The position numbers and the translations under genes were made by a program. A DNA stretch of 64,000 nt from Dictyoglomota bacterium. Lineage in GTDB: Bacteria; Coprothermobacterota; Coprothermobacteria; Coprothermobacterales; JAADFF01. The stretch spans positions 1 to 64,000 of the forward strand of contig JAADFF010000083.1 of the NCBI GenBank assembly GCA_013153035.1, given 5' to 3'. Under the pieces are notes generated by a model. The model had not been told where the DNA came from and ran no database searches. It worked only from the letters and a program-made list of their open reading frames with translations. This document shows, piece by piece, positions 35,853-45,500 of the stretch; the stretch's first letter is position 1, and every line of letters begins with the position of its first letter.

Positions 35853-36380
35853 TCATTTCAATGCGTATGTTTTTATAGGGGTATAAACAGAACCATTAGG
35901 AGATAGGGTACTTTTAAACAATACAAACCTATCAACATCCCATGTGGCCTTACGTACTTTAGTGGTATTCAACGTATCCCTAAAGTTGCGTGGCACTCCA
36001 GATTTAATACGAGCCAGTGTAATATGAGGATGAAATCTACTTGTATCACCACCAAGCAATTTGTTAACCTGGTCAGCCAAATTTCTTAATGTATCGTTTT
36101 CTTCCACCCCCAGCCATAGTACACGAGGTGGCTTACCAAATGAACCTAAAACATTAAGTGTAATGGAAAACTTGGAAGCATCTATAGTGCTAAGTTTTTC
36201 ATCGATAATATCAACCTCATTTTCAGGCACTTCTCCTATAAACATCAAGGTAATATGGTAATTTTCTTCTCTAACCCACGATGCTCTCATGCGTCCTAAC
36301 TTTGCCTTCAGTGCCATAGACACATCATAAATATACCTTTTAACAGCATCATCTACTTCAATACCAACAAAAAGTCTCAT
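35853..36380 (-). CDS. thpR: RNA 2',3'-cyclic phosphodiesterase (2'-5' RNA ligase family)
   Basis: A 175-residue 2H phosphoesterase. Two HxT motifs, HITLMFIG (His42, Thr44) and HPHITLARIK (His119, Thr121), form the active site. It opens 2',3'-cyclic phosphates; the ligase name is historical. It overlaps cinA by four bases; the order cinA-thpR-recA is common. Confidence 0.92.
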   Translation of the reverse strand: MRLFVGIEVDDAVKRYIYDVSMALKAKLGRMRASWVREENYHITLMFIGEVPENEVDIIDEKLSTIDASKFSITLNVLGSFGKPPRVLWLGVEENDTLRNLADQVNKLLGGDTSRFHPHITLARIKSGVPRNFRDTLNTTKVRKATWDVDRFVLFKSTLSPNGSVYTPIKTYALK

Positions 36381-36877
36381 CGGGCTATCACCTCGCTCAA
36401 GACAAGCATAGATTTTAAGGCAACAAGTTTCTTCATATCAATACGGGACATCCGAACAACTGTCATGTGTTTAACAACCACATCATCGTTATAGGCAATA
36501 CCAATATATGTAGTACCAACAGAGTGTCCTTTTTCATCGGGTCTCGGACCTAAAACACACACAACAGACAAACCAATATCAGAAGAAGACAAGTGTCTAA
36601 TGCGCCGAGCCAGTTCATAAGCTGTTTCATATGAAACTGTTCCATAAGTTTCGACAACTTCTTCTGGTACACCTACAACATGGGTTTTATAAAAGGGCCA
36701 GTATACAATTACACCGCCTACAAGAAATTGCGAAGCACCAGGTATCTTTGTTAGAGTAGAGGTTATTTCTCCACCAGTACACGATTCAGCAAGACTGAGT
36801 GTCAGAGAATTTGATGTTAACAGTCCTTTCAGAGACAAAGCCTCTCTATACAATCTCCTATCTAATCCTTGCCACAT
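36377..36877 (-). CDS. CinA C-terminal domain protein (nicotinamide-nucleotide amidohydrolase, PncC type)
   Basis: A 166-residue stand-alone CinA C-domain: LSLAESCTGGEITSTLTKIPGAS, GGVIVYWPFYKTHVVGVP, TVSYETAYELARRIR, and VGTTYIGIAY. It should deamidate NMN to nicotinic acid mononucleotide in pyridine nucleotide recycling. The N-terminal COG1058 domain of full CinA is absent. I prefer the ATG at 36877, four bases after the GATGAT-type Shine-Dalgarno; ATGs at 36883 and 36886 are alternatives. It overlaps the rimO end. Confidence 0.88.
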   Translation of the reverse strand: MWQGLDRRLYREALSLKGLLTSNSLTLSLAESCTGGEITSTLTKIPGASQFLVGGVIVYWPFYKTHVVGVPEEVVETYGTVSYETAYELARRIRHLSSSDIGLSVVCVLGPRPDEKGHSVGTTYIGIAYNDDVVVKHMTVVRMSRIDMKKLVALKSMLVLSEVIAR

Positions 36878-38156
36878 AAACATCATCTCGATAATCTTCT
36901 ATGTACACATCTACAACTTGGCCTATATCCCCAACATCGCCATTGGTTATTTCAATAATCTTATCAATCTCAGGAGCACAAAACATAGGATAGCCTATAT
37001 CCAATACCTCACCTGAATCGCGGGATATCACTTCAGTAACTATAGCCTGGGAGTTCTTTCCTACCCAACGCATAGCTCTTTTATCAACATACTTTGAAAC
37101 GACATCTACCAGCTCATCGTGTCGCCTTTGCTTAATATCATCTGATATCTGGGGCATATCATACGCAGTAGTTCCCTCTTCGGGTACAAACTGAAACACA
37201 CCTATCCAATCAAAGGGTAAAGTGGTAATTCTCTCTTTCATAAAGTAAAAATGTTCTTCTGTCTCCCCTGGAAAACCCACCATCAGTGTTGTTCGGATAG
37301 CAGGATCTTTCCAATATTGATAAACAGAGTCTAATATACTCTCAATCTCGTGATAGCCATATCCCCTATTCATAAGTTTTAGAACATCGGTATGTAGATG
37401 TTGAACAGGAACATCAAAGTAAGGTACAAGTCTATCAAACACAGATATTTGTTTCATTAAATCATTACGAAAGTATTTCGGATTAAGGTATAGCAACCTA
37501 AACAGTACTTCCTTCGTGTTATCATGCAGCGCCTTCAGTAGCTCGGGCAGTTTTTTCTTACCAGTCTCTATGCCATATGCAGCAACATCTTGCGCTACAA
37601 GAACAACTTCTTTATAGCCTGCATTCTCCAATTTCTTAACCTTATTGACAATAACATCAATATCTATACTCCGCTGGGGTCCTTTAAATGATGGAATAGT
37701 GCAGTAGGAACAAGAAGACGAGCATCCTTTAGCAATATATACATAAGCATATGGAAATGTCAAAGTGAATGGTATACGGGGATACTCATCAGCATCCAAT
37801 TCTTCACCACGAGGAAACTGCAAAAAAATGTCATTCCATTCCTCTAGATTGTCAGGATCAAGGATAATATCCACTTCTGGAATCTCTTTATGTATTGCCT
37901 CTTTTCCATAGCGTTGAACAACACACCCAGTGAATACAACCTTCAGATGAGGATACTGCTCTTTCAGTGAAACTGTTGTTTCAACAGACTCTACAGTGGC
38001 AGGAGCAATAAATGTGCATGTATTGACAATAGCAACATCGGCTATAGCAGGATCGGACACTATCTCATGCCCCATACTACGAAGCATGTCTAGCCTTTCT
38101 TCAAGAACACTCTGATTCTTTGGACAACCTAAACTAACGGGGTAAATTTTCACCAT
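36858..38156 (-). CDS. rimO: Ribosomal protein S12 methylthiotransferase
   Basis: A 432-residue radical SAM enzyme modifying Asp88/89 of S12. SLGCPKNQSVLEE (Cys11), NTCTFI (Cys47) and TGCVVQ (Cys78) bind the auxiliary cluster; GCSSSCSYCTIPSFKG (Cys145, 149, 152) binds the SAM cluster. SLGCPKN distinguishes RimO from MiaB and MtaB. A TRAM domain ends the protein. It overlaps the small membrane protein gene by 23 bases. It is the third methylthiotransferase of this window. Confidence 0.95.
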   Translation of the reverse strand: MVKIYPVSLGCPKNQSVLEERLDMLRSMGHEIVSDPAIADVAIVNTCTFIAPATVESVETTVSLKEQYPHLKVVFTGCVVQRYGKEAIHKEIPEVDIILDPDNLEEWNDIFLQFPRGEELDADEYPRIPFTLTFPYAYVYIAKGCSSSCSYCTIPSFKGPQRSIDIDVIVNKVKKLENAGYKEVVLVAQDVAAYGIETGKKKLPELLKALHDNTKEVLFRLLYLNPKYFRNDLMKQISVFDRLVPYFDVPVQHLHTDVLKLMNRGYGYHEIESILDSVYQYWKDPAIRTTLMVGFPGETEEHFYFMKERITTLPFDWIGVFQFVPEEGTTAYDMPQISDDIKQRRHDELVDVVSKYVDKRAMRWVGKNSQAIVTEVISRDSGEVLDIGYPMFCAPEIDKIIEITNGDVGDIGQVVDVYIEDYRDDVYVARIR

Positions 38157-38556
38157 GTTCCCCCCTTTGGTATATAAACTTCAATAGTACTCGCTCCTCA
38201 TCAGGAACGATAAAGACCTTTTCTCCATCGTAGATGGTGTACTGAACATTTTTATGTACAGCAACAACCACACACTTTGGTTGAATAGTAGCATGAACTT
38301 TATCTATGAGATGGGGAATATCTTCCTCTTTGTTATAGATAGCAAGATATAACCAACCTTCCTTAAAAGAAATACTTCTTAATACACCCAGTAAATCTGT
38401 TTCATCCTTAGGCACAATAGCGGCACAGACAGGTCCCCTAAAATCAGCAACAGAAACAATATAGGGTTTTAATAAAAAAAGGAGTAGCAACATTAGTGCT
38501 ACTCCTATTATCGAAAACAATAATCGTTTTTTACTTACTGGATTTCTTTCCTCCAC
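38134..38556 (-). CDS. Unknown single-span membrane protein (about 140 aa)
   Basis: No family recognised. After a short basic start (NPVSKKRL) there is one membrane span (SIIGVALMLLLLFLLKPYIV), then an outside-type domain of about 105 residues with short beta-like segments. It overlaps lon by 26 bases and rimO by 23 bases, so it is firmly embedded in the lon-rimO transcript. I take the GTG at 38556, seven bases after AGAGGTG; a TTG at 38562 is also possible. Confidence 0.6.
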   Translation of the reverse strand: MEERNPVSKKRLLFSIIGVALMLLLLFLLKPYIVSVADFRGPVCAAIVPKDETDLLGVLRSISFKEGWLYLAIYNKEEDIPHLIDKVHATIQPKCVVVAVHKNVQYTIYDGEKVFIVPDEERVLLKFIYQRGEHGENLPR

Positions 38557-40927
38557 CAGCAAACACCTCTTTTATCACCTCATCGATGTGGGTTACAGGA
38601 ACGATTTGCAAATCTTTCTTAACCCTATCAGGTATTTTCACAAGATCCTTTGCATTATCCTTAGGAATAATAACTTTTTTAATACCACCTCTATGAGCTG
38701 CAAGTAATTTCTCTTTTAGCCCACCAATAGGCAAAACTTTGCCCCTCAGTGTAATTTCTCCAGTCATAGCGATATCCTGGGGTACCGGTAAATTTTTGAA
38801 TATAGAGTACATAACTGTTGCTAGTGTAATACCCGCAGAAGGCCCATCCTTAGGAATAGCACCTTCTGGGACATGTATATGGATATCTTTCTCCTTGAAA
38901 ATACTCTCATCTATACCATACTTAGAAGCACGAGAGCGAAGATAAGAAAGTGCTGCATGCCCCGATTCTTTCATGACTTCTCCCAATCTTCCCGTAAGGA
39001 TAAGTTTACCTTCACCATTGTACATAGTAGCCTCAATGTTAAGAATATCGCCACCGTACGGAGTCCATGCAAGCCCATTGACAAGTCCTACTTCAGGCTT
39101 CTTTTCAGCCTTGGTATAATCAAACTTAGGAACACCAAGGTATTTGGGAATATCTTTTACACCTATACGGAATTTTTTCTTTTTACCACCACTCTCAACA
39201 ATCTCACGGGCTATCTTCCTAAATATTTTAGAAAGCTGCCTCTCAAGATTTCTTACACCAGCCTCACGGGTATACTCTCTAATAACCCTGAGTATGGCAT
39301 TATCAGTAATACTAACATCTTTACCACTAAGTCCCATATCCGCAAGTAACTTAGGTATAAGATACTTCTTACTAATTTGCAGCTTTTCCCAATCAATATA
39401 ACCGGGAATGTATATAACATCCATTCGGTCCAAAAGTGGTTCGGGTATTGTATGTGTAACATTAGCCGTAGTAACAAACAGCACTTCAGAAAGATCAAAT
39501 GGTACCTCAAGATAATGATCCACAAAGTTTTTATTCTGCTCAGGATCAAGCGCCTCAAGAAGCGCAGCTGCTGGATCTCCACGGAAGTCTCTTCCCAGCT
39601 TGTCTATTTCATCAAGGAGAAATACGGGATTCTTAGTACCAGCCTTGCGTATACCTTGAATAATGCGTCCGGGCATAGCCCCAACATAAGTCCTTCTATG
39701 TCCTCTAATTTCTGCTTCATCATGAACACCACCAAGAGACATTCTTACAAATTTACGTCCCATAGCCCTTGCAATAGAACGTCCAAGAGAAGTTTTTCCA
39801 ACACCAGGAGGTCCAACAAAACACAGGATAGGAGCTCTTGATGTCGGAGATAGTTTCTTTACAGCAAGAAATTCTAGTATCCTCTCTTTGGGTTCTTCAA
39901 GTCCGAAGTGATCTTCATCGAGTATGCGCTTAGCATTCTTTAAATCAAGATTGTCTTCTGTGCGTTTATTCCATGGCAGCTCTACAAGCCAGTCAAGATA
40001 TGTACGTACAACATTGGCTTCTGGTGAGAAAGGATGCATTTTTTCTAGTCTTTTTAGTTCCCTAAGAGCTTTCTCCTTAACCTCATCTGGCATACCAGAC
40101 TCTTCTATTTTTTTCTTATATTCCTCAATAGTACTATCAATATCAGACATCTCACCGAGTTCTTCTTTAATAGCTTTAAGTTGTTCCCTCAGATACATTT
40201 CACGTTGACTTTTGGCAATACTGCTCTTGACCTTTTCCTCTATCTCCTCTGCAGCCTGTAGCACGGCAAGCTCCGTTTGCAGTATCTTTAAAAGAACTTC
40301 AAGTCTCTGTATTGGGTCATCCATTTCCAGGATTTCTTGCTTCTTATCAACATCCATTTTGATGTACGGTGCAACAACAAATGATAAAAAGGCTGGATCG
40401 TTATATTCTTTTAAAAGCATATCTGCATCAATTTTGACATCTCCCACTTGCTTATTAAAATATTCAACAAAATTCCTAACAACAGCTCTCATAAGGGCTA
40501 TTACCCTGGAATTAATTTCAACAGGCTTATCTGGATATTCCTCTATATCAACAGCAAAGTATGGCTCAGTCTGAATAAACTCTGTTATCCTTATTCTTTC
40601 AAGCGGTCTGACAATAACCCTAACAGTGCCATCAGGTAGAGCCATGTGATGTTCTATAGCAGCAACAACTCCAACCTTATAAATTCCCTCAGGGGTAACA
40701 TCTTCAACTTCTGCCACTTTCTGGGCTGCAAGCACCAGTCGTCCATCGGGACTATCTAGTGCCACTTTTAATGCTTCAAGCGATTTCTTTCGTCCGATAG
40801 CAAGAGGGAGCGGTTGACCATTAGGAAACGGCACAATATTTCTCAGCGGAATTAAAGGATATCCCACACGTCCTTCTTGTTTTTCCATAACCTCTTCAGG
40901 TTTGGTTTTGATTTCTGCATTAGTCAT
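38531..40927 (-). CDS. lon: ATP-dependent protease Lon
   Basis: A 798-residue AAA+ serine protease. The N-terminal LON domain begins [16 protein letters not shown], the ATPase has [19 protein letters not shown] and the sensor regions, and the protease domain shows the catalytic serine in [10 protein letters not shown] and the lysine in [22 protein letters not shown] at 40927 overlaps the clpX stop by eight bases, with AGGT four bases upstream; an in-frame GTG at 40942 is less likely. The clpP-clpX-lon order is common in Bacillota. Confidence 0.97.
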   Translation of the reverse strand: MTNAEIKTKPEEVMEKQEGRVGYPLIPLRNIVPFPNGQPLPLAIGRKKSLEALKVALDSPDGRLVLAAQKVAEVEDVTPEGIYKVGVVAAIEHHMALPDGTVRVIVRPLERIRITEFIQTEPYFAVDIEEYPDKPVEINSRVIALMRAVVRNFVEYFNKQVGDVKIDADMLLKEYNDPAFLSFVVAPYIKMDVDKKQEILEMDDPIQRLEVLLKILQTELAVLQAAEEIEEKVKSSIAKSQREMYLREQLKAIKEELGEMSDIDSTIEEYKKKIEESGMPDEVKEKALRELKRLEKMHPFSPEANVVRTYLDWLVELPWNKRTEDNLDLKNAKRILDEDHFGLEEPKERILEFLAVKKLSPTSRAPILCFVGPPGVGKTSLGRSIARAMGRKFVRMSLGGVHDEAEIRGHRRTYVGAMPGRIIQGIRKAGTKNPVFLLDEIDKLGRDFRGDPAAALLEALDPEQNKNFVDHYLEVPFDLSEVLFVTTANVTHTIPEPLLDRMDVIYIPGYIDWEKLQISKKYLIPKLLADMGLSGKDVSITDNAILRVIREYTREAGVRNLERQLSKIFRKIAREIVESGGKKKKFRIGVKDIPKYLGVPKFDYTKAEKKPEVGLVNGLAWTPYGGDILNIEATMYNGEGKLILTGRLGEVMKESGHAALSYLRSRASKYGIDESIFKEKDIHIHVPEGAIPKDGPSAGITLATVMYSIFKNLPVPQDIAMTGEITLRGKVLPIGGLKEKLLAAHRGGIKKVIIPKDNAKDLVKIPDRVKKDLQIVPVTHIDEVIKEVFAGGGKKSSK

Positions 40928-42224
40928 ATGTACCTGTATCACTCCCCATTCCCATATTTACAAGATCAAATCTCGTAAGGTATATGGGTTTTTTCTTACC
41001 AAGGACAACATCTTCATCAATAACAACCTTGGCAATATCTTCTTTACCACCCTTTTTAAGAGATGGTACTTCGAACATAACATCCATAAGTATACCCTCA
41101 ACAATAGATTTAAGACCTCTTGCCCCCATACCACGCTGACGAGCCATACGAGCTATAGCCCTAAGGGCATCAGGAGTTACCTCAAGCGATACCCCATCCA
41201 TCTCCAAAAGCTTCTTATACTGTCTGATAATGGCATCTTTGGGCTCTGTAAGAATACGAATTAGATCGTCCTCTGTAAGCTCATTAAGTGTAACGATAAC
41301 AGGGAACCTACCTACAAATTCAGGAATAAGTCCATATTTAATAAGATCCTGTGGTTCCACCATTTTCAAAAGCTTTGACTTATCGCCATCGGATATATCT
41401 ACAACCTTATCGGTTGAATCAGCTTTAAACCCAACAACAGCCTTTCCTAACCTTTGGGCAATGATCTTCTCAAGACCATCAAACGCACCACCAACAATAA
41501 AGAGCACATTGCTGGTATCAAATTGAATAAAAGGCTGCATAGGATGTTTTCTGCCCCCTTGGGGTGGTACATTAGCAACAGTACCTTCAACAATTTTCAA
41601 GAGAGCCTGTTGCACACCTTCACCAGAAACATCTCTGGTAATAGACGGATTTTCACTCTTTCGAGATATCTTATCAATCTCATCTATATAGATGATACCG
41701 TATTGAGCCCTTTCCACATCAAAATCAGCTGCCTGAATAAGGCGAAGCAACACATTTTCAACATCCTCACCGACATAACCGGCTTCTGTAAGCGTTGTTG
41801 CATCAGCTATGGCAAACGGCACATTAAGAAAGCGTGCAAGCACCTGGGCCATATATGTTTTACCAGAACCGGTTGGACCAATAAACATAACATTGGACTT
41901 TGTAATATGCACATCATCTTCGTCAGCAGTTGCAAGGTGAAGAAGCCTCTTATAGTGATTATAAACAGCCACTGCAAGAGCTTTTTTGGCTTCTTCCTGC
42001 CCTATAACATATTCATCAAGATGGGCTTTAATTTCTGCAGGGGTAGGAAGACTATTTTCATCAAATGGCAATGGCGTATTTGCCGAACCATCCGTGGACT
42101 TGATAAGTTTATAGGCTTCTTCAACACATATATTGCAAATATAAACGCCCCCCGGTCCTGCTATAAGCTTATCCACTTCATCTGCCGTTCTGCCACAAAA
42201 TGAACAACGCTTTACACTAGACAC
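40920..42224 (-). CDS. clpX: ATP-dependent Clp protease ATP-binding subunit ClpX
   Basis: A 434-residue AAA+ unfoldase. The N-terminal zinc finger uses Cys7, 10, 30 and 33 (CSFC, CNIC). Walker [13 protein letters not shown], Walker [11 protein letters not shown], the RGVQ-type [15 protein letters not shown] and the ClpP-contacting loop [12 protein letters not shown] follow. It delivers unfolded substrates to ClpP, encoded two bases upstream. Confidence 0.98.
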   Translation of the reverse strand: MSSVKRCSFCGRTADEVDKLIAGPGGVYICNICVEEAYKLIKSTDGSANTPLPFDENSLPTPAEIKAHLDEYVIGQEEAKKALAVAVYNHYKRLLHLATADEDDVHITKSNVMFIGPTGSGKTYMAQVLARFLNVPFAIADATTLTEAGYVGEDVENVLLRLIQAADFDVERAQYGIIYIDEIDKISRKSENPSITRDVSGEGVQQALLKIVEGTVANVPPQGGRKHPMQPFIQFDTSNVLFIVGGAFDGLEKIIAQRLGKAVVGFKADSTDKVVDISDGDKSKLLKMVEPQDLIKYGLIPEFVGRFPVIVTLNELTEDDLIRILTEPKDAIIRQYKKLLEMDGVSLEVTPDALRAIARMARQRGMGARGLKSIVEGILMDVMFEVPSLKKGGKEDIAKVVIDEDVVLGKKKPIYLTRFDLVNMGMGSDTGTYD

Positions 42225-42226
42225 GG

Positions 42227-42811
42227 TTATACCTCCTTACGTATAAGGATCTCGTCAATCACACCATACTCTTTTGCCTCTTCGGCAGTTAAAATAAAGT
42301 CTCTATCAATATCCTTTTCTATCTTATCGGCAGACTGGCCTGTATGTTTTGCCATGATATCAATAAGAAGTTTCTTTATACGCAACATTTCCTTGGCCTG
42401 TATCTCTACATCGCTAACCTGGCCTTGAGCACCACCCATAGGTTGATGCAAAAGTACACGTGCATTGGGAAGGGCGTATCTCTTCCCTTTAGCACCAGCC
42501 AGGAGAAGCACAGCAGCCATGGATGCCGCTTGACCTATAGCTATAGTAACCACATCAGGCTTGACATACTGCATCGTATCATAAATAGCTAACCCGTCAG
42601 TTACACTACCACCCGGCGAATTGATATATAGATAGATATCTCTTTTAGGGTCTTCTGCTTCTAAAAACAACAGCTGTGCCACAATAACATTGGCCACATG
42701 CTCGTCTATAGGTTCTCCTAAGAAAATAATCCTATCTTTTAAGAGGCGAGAGTAGATATCATACATCCTCTCGCCTCTACCTGTTTGCTCTATAACATAT
42801 GGAATAGGCAT
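42227..42811 (-). CDS. clpP: ATP-dependent Clp protease proteolytic subunit ClpP
   Basis: A 194-residue serine peptidase with the full triad: Ser97 in [11 protein letters not shown], His122 in LLHQPMGG and Asp171 in [10 protein letters not shown]. The N-terminal [14 protein letters not shown] and the [14 protein letters not shown] oxyanion region are standard. The start shares one base with the tig stop, completing tig-clpP-clpX. Confidence 0.98.
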   Translation of the reverse strand: MPIPYVIEQTGRGERMYDIYSRLLKDRIIFLGEPIDEHVANVIVAQLLFLEAEDPKRDIYLYINSPGGSVTDGLAIYDTMQYVKPDVVTIAIGQAASMAAVLLLAGAKGKRYALPNARVLLHQPMGGAQGQVSDVEIQAKEMLRIKKLLIDIMAKHTGQSADKIEKDIDRDFILTAEEAKEYGVIDEILIRKEV

Positions 42812-44025
42812 TACTCTTCACCTCCGACCTGCTCGGAGTCTCCCTCCTTCTTAGAGACAACCTCTGCAAGTTTCTCTATAACCTTCTCTTCCATTTGCTC
42901 ATCATTTGTATCTATACCAAAATACTTTGCCAGAGATAACAGAACGAGATAAAGTCTCAGTGTTTGTTCCGCAATTTCTTTAAGTTTTTCAATGAGCTGT
43001 TCTTCGTCTTCAAATCCTAGTCTGGCAACATACTCTTCCCACTCCATACCAGCCTTACTTGCCTCTTTTCTCAGTCCTTTATATCTGGCATTAACTTCAT
43101 CAATAATCATAGTTTGTGGTACCTCAAGTTTTACAAGCTCGGAAACCTTCTGAAGTGCCTCATCTCTCCACTGTTCCCACTTTTGACGGCGAATACTCTC
43201 CTTCACAGCATCACGGAGGGCATCTACACTGTCGTAACCTACCTTCTTGGCAACTTCATCGGTAAGTTCAAGCTCTTTTGTCCTAATATCCTTCAACGTT
43301 ACCTCTACTACATAGACATCGTCGCCTTCTGCTTCCTCTGGAGAATCAATAATCTTGGCTTCGTTTGTCTCACTGTTTACAAGAATATACCTCTTTTCAT
43401 CTCTCTTCATACCAACAAGGTGTGGCTCTACTTCCTCTATGAAATCTCCCTCACCCACAACAAATGTTGTCTCTCTGGCAGGAGTTTCTTTGCCACCCAC
43501 TATCATCTTCCATTCTACAAAGGCTATATCGCCCTCTTCGAGCTCTTCTTTGTCAGCAGATTTCTCTATAGCAAAGTAAGGCTCCAAACTCTCTCGAATA
43601 GCCTTTTCCACTTCCTCATCAGACACCTCGGTAGCCTTTTCGAGAGGCTCTATGTCAATAGAAGATAAGTCTACATCGTCAAAGGATATCTCCGGATATG
43701 TCTCTATCACCATAGAAACAATTTTCTTGCCATCTTCATCTTTCCAATCAGCAGAAAGCACACCAACAATCTTATAACCCTCTTCCATAAGCTGCTTAAC
43801 TATGGCATCAAGTTCATCCTTTCGAATCTCTTCCTCAACATACTCTACAGGAATATACATCTTCAAAACATTAAGAGGTGCTTTACCCTTACGGAAACCT
43901 TTCAATTGAACACTTTTACCAATCTTCTTATACATTGCATCCATCTTTTCCTGCCACTCTTCTGGGCTGTAAGTGGCCTCTACTTTCAGGTTTGTTCCGG
44001 AAACCTTTTCTACAATTTTATCCAT
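42811..44025 (-). CDS. tig: Trigger factor
   Basis: A 404-residue ribosome-bound chaperone/prolyl isomerase. The N-terminal domain carries [18 protein letters not shown] (the ribosome-binding GFRxGKxP motif), the middle FKBP domain begins about 150 ([13 protein letters not shown]), and a helical C-terminal domain follows. The tail is acidic ([11 protein letters not shown]). GGAGGAGGAAGTA precedes the ATG. Confidence 0.95.
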   Translation of the reverse strand: MDKIVEKVSGTNLKVEATYSPEEWQEKMDAMYKKIGKSVQLKGFRKGKAPLNVLKMYIPVEYVEEEIRKDELDAIVKQLMEEGYKIVGVLSADWKDEDGKKIVSMVIETYPEISFDDVDLSSIDIEPLEKATEVSDEEVEKAIRESLEPYFAIEKSADKEELEEGDIAFVEWKMIVGGKETPARETTFVVGEGDFIEEVEPHLVGMKRDEKRYILVNSETNEAKIIDSPEEAEGDDVYVVEVTLKDIRTKELELTDEVAKKVGYDSVDALRDAVKESIRRQKWEQWRDEALQKVSELVKLEVPQTMIIDEVNARYKGLRKEASKAGMEWEEYVARLGFEDEEQLIEKLKEIAEQTLRLYLVLLSLAKYFGIDTNDEQMEEKVIEKLAEVVSKKEGDSEQVGGEE

Positions 44026-44073
44026 ATTACTTCCTCCTCCTCACTTTTATAGTCTCATGTAAGTTTACATTTA

Positions 44074-44079
44074 ATTATA
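44074..44079 (-). promoter_or_regulatory. Candidate -10 of the tig-clpP-clpX-lon transcript
   Basis: A perfect TATAAT (minus) lies 48 bases before the tig ATG and about 30 bases past tRNA-Leu. The -35 match is poor (TTGAAC at 15 bases). Confidence 0.4.
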
Positions 44080-44109
44080 CCGTAGACATGCGAGGTTCAA
44101 AAACAAAAT

Positions 44110-44197
44110 TGGTGCGGGCGGTGGGATTCGAACCCACACGGCTTTTTGGGCCACTGGATTCTAAGTCCAGCGCGTCTTCCAATTCCGCCACGCCCGC
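44110..44197 (-). tRNA. tRNA-Leu (anticodon TAG)
   Basis: 88 bases with the CCA end encoded. Acceptor GCGGGCG/CGCCCGC, anticodon loop CTTAGAA, a long class II variable arm (GGCCCAAAAAGCC region) and the T-loop GGTTCGAATCC are all present. Confidence 0.97.
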
Positions 44198-44219
44198 ACC
44201 TAAACTTTTTAAATAAAAA

Positions 44220-44295
44220 TGGTGGGCCGTGCAGGACTCGAACCTGCAACCCTCGGATTAAGAGTCCGATGCTCTGCCGGTTGAGCTAACGGCCC
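44220..44295 (-). tRNA. tRNA-Lys (anticodon CTT)
   Basis: 76 bases, CCA encoded. Acceptor GGGCCGT/ACGGCCC, anticodon loop CTCTTAA, T-loop GGTTCGAGTCC. It differs from the neighbouring tRNA-Lys(TTT) by a compensated second acceptor pair (G-C instead of A-T). Confidence 0.97.
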
Positions 44296-44301
44296 ACACA
44301 C

Positions 44302-44377
44302 TGGTGAGCCGTGCAGGGCTCGAACCTGCGACACCCGGCTTAAAAGGCCGGTGCTCTACCGACTGAGCTAACGGCTC
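44302..44377 (-). tRNA. tRNA-Lys (anticodon TTT)
   Basis: 76 bases, CCA encoded. Acceptor GAGCCGT/ACGGCTC, anticodon loop CTTTTAA. It is the first gene after the internal promoter at 44392-44420. Confidence 0.97.
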
Positions 44378-44391
44378 ACCAGACGATTTTA

Positions 44392-44420
44392 ATTATAAGC
44401 CCCTTGGATACTTTTGTCAA
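44392..44420 (-). promoter_or_regulatory. Consensus sigma-70 promoter inside the tRNA array
   Basis: On the minus strand a perfect TTGACA is followed 17 bases later by a perfect TATAAT. It should drive tRNA-Lys(TTT), tRNA-Lys(CTT) and tRNA-Leu. The same stretch holds the hairpin of 44400-44423. Confidence 0.85.
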
Positions 44421-44423
44421 GGG
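44400..44423 (-). terminator. Terminator-like hairpin after tRNA-Arg(CCT), overlapping a promoter
   Basis: CCCCTTGACA and the facing CCAAGGGG form an eight-pair stem just past tRNA-Arg(CCT). The sequence after it (CTTATAATT) has no T-run, so termination may be partial. The -35 box of the next promoter lies in its left arm. Confidence 0.5.
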
Positions 44424-44426
44424 GTT

Positions 44427-44503
44427 TGGTGAGCCCGGAGGGATTCGAACCCCCGACCTGCAGCTTAGGAGGCTGCCGCTCTATCCTGCTGAGCTACGGG
44501 CCC
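44427..44503 (-). tRNA. tRNA-Arg (anticodon CCT)
   Basis: 77 bases, CCA encoded. Acceptor GGGCCCG/CGGGCTC with a G-T wobble at the second pair, anticodon loop CTCCTAA. Outside the anticodon arm it is identical to tRNA-Arg(TCT) at 44608. Confidence 0.97.
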
Positions 44504-44518
44504 ACCAAAAAGAAAAGT

Positions 44519-44595
44519 TGGGGTGAGCGAGGGGACTTGAACCCCCGACCACCGGATCCACAGTCCGGCGCTCTTCCAGCTGAGCTACGCTCACC
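44519..44595 (-). tRNA. tRNA-His (anticodon GTG)
   Basis: Acceptor GTGAGCG/CGCTCAC with the extra genomic G-1 facing C73, as expected for tRNA-His, and CCA encoded. Anticodon loop CTGTGGA. Confidence 0.97.
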
Positions 44596-44607
44596 ACCAT
44601 AGAAAAG

Positions 44608-44684
44608 TGGTGAGCCCGGAGGGATTCGAACCCCCGACCCTGGGATTAGAAGTCCCATGCTCTATCCTGCTGAGCTACGGGCCC
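44608..44684 (-). tRNA. tRNA-Arg (anticodon TCT)
   Basis: 77 bases, CCA encoded, anticodon loop CTTCTAA, same acceptor with a G-T wobble as tRNA-Arg(CCT). It reads AGA, a codon that appears frequent in the genes of this window. Confidence 0.97.
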
Positions 44685-44692
44685 ACCACACT

Positions 44693-44769
44693 TGGTCGGG
44701 GCGGGCGGGCTCGAACCGCCGACCTCGTGCTCCCAAGGCACGCGCGCTCCCATACTGCGCTACGCCCCG
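44693..44769 (-). tRNA. tRNA-Pro (anticodon TGG)
   Basis: 77 bases, CCA encoded. Acceptor CGGGGCG/CGCCCCG, anticodon loop CTTGGGA. First gene of the array, 22 bases after the -10 box. Confidence 0.97.
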
Positions 44770-44791
44770 ACCTTCCGCTTATGCAAAACTA

Positions 44792-44820
44792 AGTATACAA
44801 TAAATCACTTGAGGTGTCAA
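44792..44820 (-). promoter_or_regulatory. Consensus sigma-70 promoter of the tRNA array
   Basis: Minus strand TTGACA, 17-base spacer, TATACT. The -35 box overlaps the last codons and stop of tdk. It should drive tRNA-Pro, Arg(TCT), His and Arg(CCT). Confidence 0.85.
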
Positions 44821-45395
44821 GACTCATCTAAAAGTTGTGTACCCTCTTGTTCCTTTATGCCCTCATACCAGCAACGGAGACAGCGGGGTTCATATATATC
44901 TGCTCCACCAACTTCTATGATAAGAGAATCTCTCTTCTTCTTAAATGAATGTGTAGCATCAGCACCGCATACAACACAAACAGCTTTTAGCTTGTAAACA
45001 TCATCAGCTATGGCGAGGAGATATGGCATAACACCAAACGGTCTTCCCATAAAATCCATATCAAGTCCAGAAACAAATACATCATAACCTCGAAAAACCA
45101 AGTCTTTAATAACCTCTACAATATCATCATCTAAAAACTGAACCTCATCAATACCAACTGCACTAATATCCTCCACCTTTTCCATATACTCTGCAATTTC
45201 CGAAGAACTGGATACCTCTATAGCCTCCATTTCTTTTCCATCATGGGATTTTACTCTGCCTTCAGGAGATCGCACGTCAATAGTAGGTTTAAACAATATA
45301 ACTTTTTTACCAGCATACTGATAGCGCTTAAGTCTACGTATAAGTTCAGTTGTTTTCCCGGCAAACATAGGACCGGTTATAACAGTTAAGTGCAT
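44817..45395 (-). CDS. tdk: Thymidine kinase (type II)
   Basis: A 192-residue kinase for thymidine salvage. P-loop GPMFAGKTTE (8-17), DEVQFLDDDIVEVIKDL, GLDMDFMGRPFG lasso region and the zinc site CVVCGADATHSF with a second Cys pair CLRC. The ATG at 45395 follows AGGAGGG by six bases; a longer frame begins at 45431. It complements the deoA/pnp/deoB nucleoside genes farther on. Confidence 0.95.
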   Translation of the reverse strand: MHLTVITGPMFAGKTTELIRRLKRYQYAGKKVILFKPTIDVRSPEGRVKSHDGKEMEAIEVSSSSEIAEYMEKVEDISAVGIDEVQFLDDDIVEVIKDLVFRGYDVFVSGLDMDFMGRPFGVMPYLLAIADDVYKLKAVCVVCGADATHSFKKKRDSLIIEVGGADIYEPRCLRCWYEGIKEQEGTQLLDES

Positions 45396-45438
45396 AAGCA
45401 TCCCTCCTATAAACAGGGTATCATCTATCATAATTTCT

Positions 45439-45467
45439 TTGAAAGTATATAATTGTCGTTGTATAAT
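45439..45467 (+). promoter_or_regulatory. Promoter of lexA
   Basis: TTGAAA, 17-base spacer, perfect TATAAT, 33 bases before the ATG. No clear Bacillota-type SOS box was seen in it. Confidence 0.75.
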
Positions 45468-45500
45468 TTTATAGTAAACAATAATATAGGAGGGATATTT

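Noticed and set aside
44414-44792. Small plus-strand frames beginning with SPEGFEPPT-type sequence
   Set aside because: These are the well-known false proteins made by translating the complement of tRNA genes.
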